NCBI GenBank assembly: GCA_937901745.1
Contig: CALGSZ010000047.1
Location: 1 to 63,923 of the forward strand
Source: an uncultured Chloroflexota bacterium
GTDB lineage: Bacteria; Chloroflexota; Chloroflexia; Thermomicrobiales; UBA6265
Direction: 5' to 3'
DNA: 63,923 bases
Part shown: piece by piece, positions 24,799 to 32,493 of the stretch
How the letters are laid out: every line of letters begins with the position of its first letter
How positions within the stretch are numbered: the stretch's first letter is position 1
Program-made: the position numbers and the translations under genes
The notes under the pieces: generated by a model
Seen by the model: only the letters and a program-made list of their open reading frames with translations
What the model was told of the DNA's origin: nothing
Database searches by the model: none

Positions 24799-26040
24799 TC
24801 ACCGAAGCGACCGCGTTTCCCGCTCGCCGAGGTAGCTGTACGGGTGGCCAGCATCGAGATAGGCCAGGTGAACCGAATCGTGGAAATCCGCTGGCCCGAA
24901 GATCGTGCGGCAGACGGTGTCGGCGAGATCGATCAATGTCGGGAACGCGCGATGCTCCTGCAACGCGCTATCGGCCATCGCGATCAGCGCCGCCTCGTGG
25001 ACATGGTCGCGGTGGGCATAGAAGAGCCGCGGCGGGCCGAGCGTCGAAATGCGGTAGACGCCGATCAGCACCTGCGGGCCGATTTCCTCAACGAAGTCGC
25101 GCGCTCGCAAGAAGTGGGTGCGATCGTAGTGGTACCGGTCAACGATGTCTCGCAGGCGCTGCGCGGCGGAGTCGATGACCGCGTATTCGAGCGGCTGCAG
25201 AGCGTGGCCGATCGTGAGCAGGCCGCCTTCCTTCGGCGCGCTCGGCACGTAGACGAATTTGCGGTGTTCCGCGATCAGGCGACGCAGAAGCGGCAGCGCC
25301 GCATCGAGCAACGCCATATAGCCGGAGCCGGAGAGCAGCTCCACCGGGACCGGGTTGCCATGCCCCATCCGCCACGGCGCCTCTGACCGCTCCAGCATCG
25401 CCGCACGCTCGGCGTAGGCGAGGATGCCCCGCTGCGCCAAGTCGCTGAGCTGGCTGCGCCGCTCCGGCTGATCGACGCCCGCCCGCCGCTGGCGTTGATC
25501 GAGCAACTCCTGAGCCTCACGGATCGGATCGGCGAATTCCGTTCGCAGATCGCGCCGGTAGAGTCGGTGTACCCACGAGCCGCTGTCACCCCGATAGCTG
25601 ACGAGGCAAACACCGACTTGGGTGATCGTGACCGCCAGTGTGTCATGACCGGCAAACGTGCCGTCAACCGCCTCGACGCCGCCATTGAACAGCACCAGCT
25701 TGTGCGCGCGAGCGATATCCTCCGGCGAGACGCGGAAGACGCCCGCCACCGGCACATGAGGCCGAGGTCTGATCATGGGCAGAACATCGCGCCGGATGGT
25801 CGCCAGTACGCTGTCCTCATGCGCGAGCGCGTTCTTCACCTCCGACTCGAGCCGATCGTAGAGACGCGCCAGGTCCTCGCCCGGCAGCCACGTCTCCAAG
25901 TCGAGCGTCCGCGCCAGCGGCTCACCGAACGCCTTTTGGAAGGCCTCGTCGGCAAGCAGGTGCTCGTCGGCTCGCTCGCTTCGCGTGCGACGGAGCGGGG
26001 TCGGCTCACGTGCGGGGTCGTTCGCGGGGGATGCGGACAT
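24799..26040 (-). CDS. nurA: NurA-like 5'-3' nuclease
   Basis: 413 residues. It matches the NurA domain: the conserved acidic start LFNGGVEAVDGTFAGHDTL (Asp-Gly-Thr), a long central helical region with LSDLAQRGILAYAERAAMLE, the VYRISTLGPPRLFYAHRD strand with a histidine, and a C-terminal DSVHLAYLDAGHPYSYLGER. Archaeal NurA is a 5' exonuclease and ssDNA endonuclease active only with HerA. The gene lies directly upstream of herA (22-base gap), the standard pairing. The first 110 residues are extra and partly coiled, which is unlike compact archaeal NurA. The exact active-site set cannot be confirmed without alignment. Confidence 0.78.
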   Translation of the reverse strand: MSASPANDPAREPTPLRRTRSERADEHLLADEAFQKAFGEPLARTLDLETWLPGEDLARLYDRLESEVKNALAHEDSVLATIRRDVLPMIRPRPHVPVAGVFRVSPEDIARAHKLVLFNGGVEAVDGTFAGHDTLAVTITQVGVCLVSYRGDSGSWVHRLYRRDLRTEFADPIREAQELLDQRQRRAGVDQPERRSQLSDLAQRGILAYAERAAMLERSEAPWRMGHGNPVPVELLSGSGYMALLDAALPLLRRLIAEHRKFVYVPSAPKEGGLLTIGHALQPLEYAVIDSAAQRLRDIVDRYHYDRTHFLRARDFVEEIGPQVLIGVYRISTLGPPRLFYAHRDHVHEAALIAMADSALQEHRAFPTLIDLADTVCRTIFGPADFHDSVHLAYLDAGHPYSYLGERETRSLR

Positions 26041-26063
26041 GGGTCAGCCTTTCGCGTGCGGGG

Positions 26064-26765
26064 TTACGGCGCGCTTAGCCACTCGAGGTAGGTGCGAGGA
26101 CGACGGGAGCGGCTGAGCTCCCGCGCGTACCGCTCAGCCTCGCCTCTTGGCAGGCCATAGCGGTCCCGGAGCACGGCCTCCAACCGTGCGTCGTCAATCC
26201 GGCGCAGCTCCGAGGCGGGAGCCAGCAGCTCCCAAGCGAGGCGATCCGCGCGATACTCCACGGCGGCGGCCCGCGCGCCGGCATCGCCGCTGCGCTCCAT
26301 CAGATGCGCGTGCACGCCGAGCGGACACCCGGTCAGCGCGGAGTGCACCCGCTCCTCTGGCGTCGGCTCACGCCGGCCGTCCAGCACATCGAGGACGCCC
26401 GGCCCAATCGCTCGCAGCGCGCGCTCGCGCGGCTCGTGGTAATCCAGGAGGAAGTGCGCGACCTCGTGCGCGATGGTGAACCGGCGCTCATCCTCCGGCT
26501 CCGCGCCGTCCACGAAGATGATGCCGTGACCGCCACTCGCGACCAGGCAGCCGCGCAACCGGCGGTTGCCGCTCTCGAAGCGATACGGGATGCTTCGGCG
26601 CTCCAGCCAAGCTTCGATCCGCTCCAAGCCGAGCATCGGCAGGAACACGACGGTGACGGGCAGGACCAAGGAGACCGCCGCCTGGATGTCGCGCGGCGGA
26701 CGCGGAGGACCTCCCGCGGCGGTCCAGAAGCGCTCGGCCAGGTCTGCCAGCCACGCCTCGTTCAT
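26064..26765 (-). CDS. ImmA/IrrE family metallo-endopeptidase
   Basis: 233 residues. The zinc site is plain: TIAHEVAHFLLDYHEPRERA, with HExxH and a downstream helix. The following lines contain EERVHSALTGC and EYRADRLAWELLAPASEL, the typical third-ligand region of the ImmA/IrrE group (EYrAdrLAweLLaP). Family members cleave specific repressors: ImmA cuts the ICEBs1 repressor ImmR, and IrrE cuts DdrO after DNA damage. Its ATG overlaps the stop of an upstream XRE-like gene by four bases (ATGA), so that protein is the natural candidate substrate. NurA and HerA genes follow. This arrangement suggests damage- or invasion-triggered control, which is inference. Confidence 0.9.
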   Translation of the reverse strand: MNEAWLADLAERFWTAAGGPPRPPRDIQAAVSLVLPVTVVFLPMLGLERIEAWLERRSIPYRFESGNRRLRGCLVASGGHGIIFVDGAEPEDERRFTIAHEVAHFLLDYHEPRERALRAIGPGVLDVLDGRREPTPEERVHSALTGCPLGVHAHLMERSGDAGARAAAVEYRADRLAWELLAPASELRRIDDARLEAVLRDRYGLPRGEAERYARELSRSRRPRTYLEWLSAP

Positions 26766-27175
26766 TGCTCCTCGTCCTCGTCGGCGGCAGGCTCTTCCGC
26801 GTCGCGCGCGGCGGCCGCGACCTGCCTCCAGCCGGTCGCCTCAACCGCCTCCCTGAGCGCCTGAGTCGCTTCCACCTGCCGAATCAACGTCGCGAGCCGA
26901 GCGGGATTCGCGCCAAACCGCTCCGCGATCGCTCGGACATCCTCTGCAAAGCGGTCCGCTCGCGGACGCAAGCACAGAGCCATCGCGCTGATTTGCTCGA
27001 TCGGCATGTCCAGCACGCGAGCCAAGCCCGCGTCATCCAACCCTTCTTCCTCGCGATACCGCGCGAAGACCCAGGCCAGGAATCCAGGCCGCTCTTCCGC
27101 CCGTCGCGCCGCGTAACGCAGCAACTCCGGCGACGTCTCGCCAGGGGACGACTGCCCGCGCGTCTCGTCAGCCAT
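26762..27175 (-). CDS. Small XRE-like regulatory protein, candidate protease substrate
   Basis: 137 residues, acidic at both ends (last residues EEPAADEDEEQ). The middle reads FLAWVFARYREEEGLDDAGL, ARVLDMPIEQISAMALCLRP, and FAEDVRAIAERFGANPARLA. Helix lengths and spacing resemble an XRE-type helix-turn-helix, but the recognition helix is unusual (MPIEQISAMALCLRP), so DNA binding is uncertain. It overlaps the sigma-like gene upstream by eight bases and the ImmA/IrrE gene downstream by four, so all three are translationally coupled. By analogy with ImmR/ImmA and DdrO/IrrE it may be the protein cut by the protease. It could alternatively be an anti-sigma factor for the sigma-like protein. Confidence 0.65.
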   Translation of the reverse strand: MADETRGQSSPGETSPELLRYAARRAEERPGFLAWVFARYREEEGLDDAGLARVLDMPIEQISAMALCLRPRADRFAEDVRAIAERFGANPARLATLIRQVEATQALREAVEATGWRQVAAAARDAEEPAADEDEEQ

Positions 27176-27791
27176 GGCACCCCTCGCGCGCTCGCCGTAT
27201 GCGTTTCGTGAGCCGGTCCTTTATCGTGTAGAGCCGCTTACGCAGCACTTCTGGCTGGCCCTGCCTGCCGAGCGCCTGGATGTACACATCCGTTTCCCGC
27301 ACCCCATCCATCATCAGCTCGAGCACGATCCGCTCCTCTTCATCCTGGGCCATGGCTAACAGGCGCTCACGGAGCGACCGCTCAGACTCCTTCCCCGCGA
27401 CCACATCGGCGAGATCGCCGTGCTCTGCCAAGCTATTCCGCGCCGGCGTCGAATTTTCGACATGTTCGTCAAATGGAATATGCTGACTCGTCCTTCGATG
27501 CTTTTCCAGAAGGTTTCGGAGGTCGCCCTGCGCGGACATGAAGAGATAGCCAGAGAGCGATCGCTTCGCCGGATCGTATTGCTGCGGTCGCCGAGCGTAG
27601 TTGAGGAGCGCTTCCGTTACCGCGTCGTTGACGAGATCGGGATCAGTCTCCGGATTATTGCGCTGGAGCTGCCTCACCAAGCGGCCGAGGAAATGCACGC
27701 AAAGATCGGAGGCGGCTAACGGATCCCCCTCGAGTAGCCGCTGATGGATTTCGTGCTCGAAAGTCGCTTCGTCGGACGCCGGCTCAATCAC
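27168..27791 (-). CDS. Sigma-70-like (ECF-type) factor
   Basis: 207 residues. GTG start with AAGGA eight bases upstream. The N-terminal half resembles sigma region 2 (LVNDAVTEALLNYARRPQQY, then SLSGYLFMSAQGDLRNLLEK). The C-terminal part resembles region 4 (EERIVLELMMDGVRETDVYI, then LRKRLYTIKDRLTKRIRRAR). Region 3 is lacking, as in ECF factors. The region 4 helix-turn-helix is not the common form, so it belongs to a divergent group. It heads the five-gene operon with the XRE-like, ImmA/IrrE, NurA and HerA genes. It could direct transcription of the nuclease genes, or of targets elsewhere. Confidence 0.75.
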   Translation of the reverse strand: MIEPASDEATFEHEIHQRLLEGDPLAASDLCVHFLGRLVRQLQRNNPETDPDLVNDAVTEALLNYARRPQQYDPAKRSLSGYLFMSAQGDLRNLLEKHRRTSQHIPFDEHVENSTPARNSLAEHGDLADVVAGKESERSLRERLLAMAQDEEERIVLELMMDGVRETDVYIQALGRQGQPEVLRKRLYTIKDRLTKRIRRAREGCHG

Positions 27792-27989
27792 CGTTCATAT
27801 CCTTCGCCGGCACGGCAGATATTACGGATAACGCCACCCAAATACCTTAGCAATTCTGGATTCTTCCTGCATGGCCGGTCGGTACCAATTGGTCTCTTCG
27901 ATGGCTCTCGACGGCCGATGCTCCGCCCAGCGCGGCACCACTTCCCAACCGGTGACAAACGTCAGCCGCGATGCATCTGCTGACGACTT

Positions 27990-28019
27990 TTTTCATCTGT
28001 GCGAAACTCCCGTTATACA
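27990..28019 (+). promoter_or_regulatory. Candidate ilvD promoter
   Basis: TTTTCA (27990-27995) and TATACA (28014-28019) are 18 bases apart in a locally AT-rich stretch, 70 bases before the ilvD ATG. No leader peptide or T-box is visible. Confidence 0.45.
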
Positions 28020-28088
28020 GTTGGGGAATCCGAGCCGGGATGCGTGACGGTGCTTTGCCCGGCAACGTTGACGACAGAGAGGATCTCG

Positions 28089-29852
28089 ATGAGCAGCGCG
28101 AACGGCAAGAACGGACACGGAGAAGGCGCCGATCTGCGGCATATGAGCCGCAACATCCTGGACGGCGTCGAGCGCGCCGGCGCTCGCGCCATGCTCAAGG
28201 GGATCGGCCTGACGGACGAAGATCTCCGCAAGCCGATGGTCCTGATTGCCAACACCTGGATCGAGACGATGCCGTGCAACTACGGCCTGCGCACGCTCGC
28301 CCACGCCGTCAAGGAGGGCGTCCGCGCGGCCGGTGGCACGCCGATGGAGGTCAACACCGTCGCGATCTCCGACGGCGTGACAATGGGCACCGAGGGGATG
28401 AAGACCTCCCTGATCTCCCGCGAGATCATCGCGGACTCGATCGAGCTGGTTGGCCGCGGCCACATGTTCGACGCGATGATCGGTCTTGGCGCCTGCGACA
28501 AGACGCTGCCTGGCCTCTCGCTGGCGCTCGCCCGCCTCAACATCCCCGGATTCCTGATTTACGGCGGCACGATTCTCCCCGGTGAGGTCAACGGCAAGGA
28601 GGCGACCGTCCGCTCCGTCTACGAGGCGATCGGCGCGTTCAAGGCCGGGAAGATCACCGAGGAAGAGTTGAAGCTGATCGAGGATCACGCCTGCCCGACC
28701 CACGGCGCCTGTGGCGGCCAATACACCGCCAACACGATGGCGATGGCGATGGAGTTCCTCGGGCTTTCGCCGCTCGGCACCGCCTCGCCGCCGGCCGTCT
28801 CCTTCGAGCAGGCTGAGCAGGGCATCGGGACGCGCGGCGATGTCGTCAACCCGCGCAAGATGGAGATCGGCCGGCGCGCGGGCCAGCTGATCATGGAGCT
28901 GCTGCGTAAGGGCATCAAGCCGCGCGACATCCTGACCCGCGAAGCGTTCGAGAACGCGATCGCCGGCGTTGCCGCGAGCGGTGGCTCGACGAACGCTGTG
29001 CTCCACCTGCTGGCGCTGGCGCGCGAGGTTGGCGTTCCGCTGACGATTGACGACTTCGATCGCATCTCGCGCCGCACGCCGCTGATCTGCGACCTGATGC
29101 CGGGAGGGAAGTACGCCGCCGCCGATCTCGACAAGGCCGGCGGCACGCCGCTGATCGCCAAGCGCCTGATCGAAGGCGGCTACCTGCGCGGCGACCTACT
29201 GACCGCCAGCGGGCGGACCTTCGCGGAGGAGTCGGCGCAAGCGGTCGAGACGCCCGGCCAGGATGTCGTCGCGACGATCGACAAGCCGCACAAGGACAGC
29301 GGCGGGCTCGTCATCCTGAAGGGCAACATCGCGCCGGAGGGCGCCGTCATCAAGATCTTTGGCTACGAGCGGCTCTATCACCGCGGCCCGGCCCGCGTCT
29401 TCGACTCGGAGCACGACGCGCTGCAGGCCGTCTACAACACGCAGATCAAGGACGGCGACGTCGTCGTGATTCGCTACGAGGGCCCGAAGGGCGGCCCCGG
29501 CATGCAGGAGATGCTGGCCATCACGGCCGCGCTTATCGGCCAAGGCCTCGGTGGCTCGGTGGCGCTCGTCACCGACGGTCGCTTCAGCGGCGCGACCAAG
29601 GGGCTGATGGCCGGACATGTCTCGCCGGAGGCGTACGTCGGCGGCCCGATCGCGGCGCTGCGCGAGGGCGACATGATCGTCCTTGACATCGAGAATCGGC
29701 GGCTGGACGTCGAGCTGAGCGACGAGGAGATCGCTCGCCGGCTCGCCGAGTGGACGCCGCCGGCCCCGCGTTACACCAGCGGCGTCCTCGCCAAGTACGC
29801 GACGCTCGTCTCCCAGGCCCACGAGGGCGCTGTGACGAAGCCGAATCTGTAA
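28089..29852 (+). CDS. ilvD: Dihydroxy-acid dehydratase
   Basis: 587 residues from ATG 28089, with GAGAGG six bases upstream. It is an IlvD/Edd-family Fe-S dehydratase that converts dihydroxy-isovalerate and dihydroxy-methylvalerate to the keto acids of valine and isoleucine (family knowledge). Cysteine ligands are in MPCNYGL, GACDKTLPG and GACGGQYTANTMAM, the three-cysteine pattern of the plant/bacterial [2Fe-2S] type. The catalytic serine is in TDGRFSGATKGLMAGH. Length fits true IlvD. Sugar-acid dehydratases of the same family are longer at key loops and differ near GGSTNAVLHLLALARE, so I favour IlvD. It is transcribed alone and ends in a strong terminator. Confidence 0.93.
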   Translation: MSSANGKNGHGEGADLRHMSRNILDGVERAGARAMLKGIGLTDEDLRKPMVLIANTWIETMPCNYGLRTLAHAVKEGVRAAGGTPMEVNTVAISDGVTMGTEGMKTSLISREIIADSIELVGRGHMFDAMIGLGACDKTLPGLSLALARLNIPGFLIYGGTILPGEVNGKEATVRSVYEAIGAFKAGKITEEELKLIEDHACPTHGACGGQYTANTMAMAMEFLGLSPLGTASPPAVSFEQAEQGIGTRGDVVNPRKMEIGRRAGQLIMELLRKGIKPRDILTREAFENAIAGVAASGGSTNAVLHLLALAREVGVPLTIDDFDRISRRTPLICDLMPGGKYAAADLDKAGGTPLIAKRLIEGGYLRGDLLTASGRTFAEESAQAVETPGQDVVATIDKPHKDSGGLVILKGNIAPEGAVIKIFGYERLYHRGPARVFDSEHDALQAVYNTQIKDGDVVVIRYEGPKGGPGMQEMLAITAALIGQGLGGSVALVTDGRFSGATKGLMAGHVSPEAYVGGPIAALREGDMIVLDIENRRLDVELSDEEIARRLAEWTPPAPRYTSGVLAKYATLVSQAHEGAVTKPNL

Positions 29853-29867
29853 CACTCATGAGCATTC

Positions 29868-29903
29868 GCCCGGGCCCCTTCTACCAAGGGCCCGGGCTTT
29901 TTC
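29868..29903 (+). terminator. Rho-independent terminator of ilvD
   Basis: GCCCGGGCCCCTT (29868-29880) pairs with AAGGGCCCGGGC (29886-29897) with one bulge, followed at once by TTTTTC. A textbook terminator 15 bases past the stop. Confidence 0.92.
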
Positions 29904-29943
29904 TTTCCCCCTGAAATCACCCAAACGCGGAGCGAGAGCACGG

Positions 29944-31521
29944 CTAGACGCGCGTCGCCCAGGCGGGGCGCTGCCCTGCACGACCCGCGAGTGCCCGCTG
30001 GCGCGCTCGTCGCTCACGGAACGCCTGGCTCAGGCGCAGCACGCGCACAATTGCCGTCGCCAGCCAGAGACCGGCCACGACCAGCAGGACGAGCGTCAAA
30101 TCGGGGAACGACATCCAGCTACCGCGCCATCCCATCCCGGTGATTGCCGGCCACCCGATCAGGAGCAGGAGACCGAGCCCCACTTCCCAGACGAGCGGCG
30201 CCGTCTGCCGGAGGAGCGATAGCGTCTGGCCAGCGGTAGCAGGGCGGGCGAGCGTCAGCGGGCCGCGAACGAGCCGGAGAAGCGCCAAGAGCTGGACGGC
30301 CACAAACGCCAGCACAATCAGGTCAAACGCGACGTAAAAGCTGGTGAGGCCGCGGCCCTCGTGTGGCGCGGCGCCTTCGAGGATGTTCACCACGCCGAGC
30401 GGGATGCGGCTCATCACCTCGTTCGCTTCGAAGAATTCGAGCTGGCTTCCTGCGTTGATCAGGACGACGACACCGAGATTTCGCTCCGGGAGCAGCACCA
30501 TCCAGGCGTTGAAGTACGGCAACTCTCCCAAGTGCCAGCGCGCATCCTGCGCCGCGCCGAACGGCCCGACGAACCAGCCCATACCGTAGCGGAACGTGAA
30601 CTCGGTGCTGAGCAGTTGGCGCGTCGTTTCGTTGGTCGCCGGCGCGAGCATCTGCTCGATCCCGGCGGGCGAGAGGATGGTCGCCCCTTCTACGCTTCCC
30701 TGACCGAGGTACATCGCCAGGTAGCGCGCCATGTCATCGGCGGAGGCGATCAGATACTCGCCCTGAAACTCGCTCGGCCGGTACGCGTCGCGCACCGCGA
30801 CCGGTTGGCCGAACCAGTACCGGTAAACACTTGTCCGCTCCAGCTCGGCTCCCTCGGCGGATGCGGAACTTTGCCGCATCCCGAGCGGGGCCAGAATGTG
30901 CTGCTCCAGGTAGCGATCGAACGGCTCCCCCGACACCGTTTGGACGATCAGCGCCAGCGTCATGAAGTTCGCGTTGGAGTATTCGTAGGACTCGCCGACC
31001 GGACGGTTCAGCTTTTCCTTCCGAAGGTCGCGCACGAGATCCTCGAGCGTCGGCTCGCCGCCCTGGTAGAGCGGCTTGATCCCCGTTTCCCGCGACAAGC
31101 CACTCGTCTGATTGACGAGGTGCCGCACGGTGATCCGCGCCGACGCATCCTCGTCGGCAACCTGGAACCACGGCAGATACCGCTGCACGGGAGCGTCCAG
31201 GTCAAGCCGACCATCCTCGACCAGCTGCATCGCGGCCAACGCGGTGAACGACTTGATGAGCGATCCGACGGGGAAGGGTGTTTGCGGCGTGACATCACGA
31301 TCGTCGCCGGCGCGCCCGAATCCGCGCGCATGGACGACGGTGTCTCCCTCGACGATTGCTAAGGCCACGCCGGGGATACGCGAGCCGTCTATTTGCTCTT
31401 CGATGTAACGATCTATGGCGGAGAAGTCCGTTGCGGGCCCGTCCTGTGCCGTCGTAGCGAAGCCGGGGAGTAGGAGCAGGACGGCGATGACTCCAGTCAG
31501 CAGGGATTGCCAGCGAGCCAT
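29944..31521 (-). CDS. Serine beta-lactamase-fold hydrolase with C-terminal membrane domain
   Basis: 525 residues from ATG 31521 (AAAGGAG site). A signal peptide (residues 1-25, ending ATTAQDG) leads into a class C beta-lactamase/esterase domain (about 30-370). The active Ser-Lys is in VGSLIKSF, the YxN motif is YSNAN, and the third motif region is WHLGELPYFNAWM. About four membrane segments follow (residues about 390-500), so the catalytic domain is anchored outside the cell. Likely roles are peptidase or esterase action on cell-wall peptides; beta-lactam resistance is not implied. It is the lone gene between the ilvD terminator and an endonuclease V gene. Confidence 0.88.
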   Translation of the reverse strand: MARWQSLLTGVIAVLLLLPGFATTAQDGPATDFSAIDRYIEEQIDGSRIPGVALAIVEGDTVVHARGFGRAGDDRDVTPQTPFPVGSLIKSFTALAAMQLVEDGRLDLDAPVQRYLPWFQVADEDASARITVRHLVNQTSGLSRETGIKPLYQGGEPTLEDLVRDLRKEKLNRPVGESYEYSNANFMTLALIVQTVSGEPFDRYLEQHILAPLGMRQSSASAEGAELERTSVYRYWFGQPVAVRDAYRPSEFQGEYLIASADDMARYLAMYLGQGSVEGATILSPAGIEQMLAPATNETTRQLLSTEFTFRYGMGWFVGPFGAAQDARWHLGELPYFNAWMVLLPERNLGVVVLINAGSQLEFFEANEVMSRIPLGVVNILEGAAPHEGRGLTSFYVAFDLIVLAFVAVQLLALLRLVRGPLTLARPATAGQTLSLLRQTAPLVWEVGLGLLLLIGWPAITGMGWRGSWMSFPDLTLVLLVVAGLWLATAIVRVLRLSQAFRERRARQRALAGRAGQRPAWATRV

Positions 31522-31696
31522 GAGGCGCTCCTTTCTCTGAAGCGCCGTCCCGGTCGTCTCGCGGCCGCGCATCATCCGGCGCCCCGATCACCTGGGGCGA
31601 TCCTATGACCCGTTGCGCGTCGGGGACGCAGCGCGCCCGCCGCGAATGTCGCAACTTCGTGGCAATCCGCAAGCAGGACCGGGCGGCGGGAGGAGC

Positions 31697-32398
31697 TTAC
31701 CGTCGCTTCCGGAGCGGCCGAGTGTGCTCCGCGACCGCGTTGTGCGCGGCTTGGGTAGGGACCGGCAGGTAACCGCCGTCCCGGCAGCAGGCGAGCGCGA
31801 TCTCGACCGCCGTCTCGACGCTGATCTTGTGTCCAGGCGAGACGAAGAGCGGCGAATGGGCGGGGCGCGTCCGCACGGCTGCCCCAACCACCTCACCCTG
31901 GTGAATCACCGGCGTGTGCGCGCCGAACTCGTCCGGCGGCTCGTCGTACTTTCCGACAAGAATTGACTTGGCGCAGCCGATCGTCGGCCGGTCGAGCACG
32001 ACGCCGAGATGAGTAGCGATCCCGAGCCGGCGCGGGTGGGCATAGCCGTGCCCATCAACGAGCAGCACGTCGGGATCGGTGGTCAGCTTGTCTAACGCGG
32101 CCAGCACCGACGGCCCCTCGCGGAACGTCAGATACCCGGGAACATACGGGAACTCCACCCGCCGCTCGCCGATGACCGTCTCGCGATGCTGGAGATCGGG
32201 ATAGGTGAAGACGACGACAGCGGCGTACCCGGTCATGCCGTCGTCGCGCTTCACGTAGCCGGTATCAACGCCGCCGACCAGCCGTACCTCGCTCGGGGAG
32301 ATCGCATCAACGAGCGAGATCTGCTCCCGCAGTTCGCGCTGGATGGCGCTCGCCTCCCGGACACTGACGTCCCACCGGTGAGCCCGCACGATCCGCAT
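31697..32398 (-). CDS. nfi: Endonuclease V (deoxyinosine 3' endonuclease)
   Basis: 233 residues with a GGGGAGA ribosome site. It nicks DNA one nucleotide 3' to deoxyinosine. Conserved features are VGGVDTGYVKRDDGMTGYAA (catalytic Asp), the FPYVPGYLTFREGP loop that reads the base, LLVDGHGYAHPRRLGIATHL (second Asp), and the IGCAKSILVG segment. The length is the usual 210-230. It is divergent from the acyl-CoA carboxylase beta-subunit gene, about 95 bases apart, and no repair partner lies beside it. The final residues (HTRPLRKRR) are a basic tail of unclear use. Confidence 0.95.
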   Translation of the reverse strand: MRIVRAHRWDVSVREASAIQRELREQISLVDAISPSEVRLVGGVDTGYVKRDDGMTGYAAVVVFTYPDLQHRETVIGERRVEFPYVPGYLTFREGPSVLAALDKLTTDPDVLLVDGHGYAHPRRLGIATHLGVVLDRPTIGCAKSILVGKYDEPPDEFGAHTPVIHQGEVVGAAVRTRPAHSPLFVSPGHKISVETAVEIALACCRDGGYLPVPTQAAHNAVAEHTRPLRKRR

Positions 32399-32493
32399 TG
32401 CATCTCCCCACGAGGCACGGTGCTTCTCCGAGCCGCTCTCGGCCTACCGTACTACAATCCCGGCCGGGACGAGAGGATAGCCGGAGTGGAGGG

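Noticed and set aside
28089..29852. Reading ilvD as a sugar-acid dehydratase of the same family, given nearby sugar genes
   Set aside because: The three-cysteine pattern and length fit true IlvD, and a terminator separates it from other genes. The sugar clusters are across the NurA-HerA operon.
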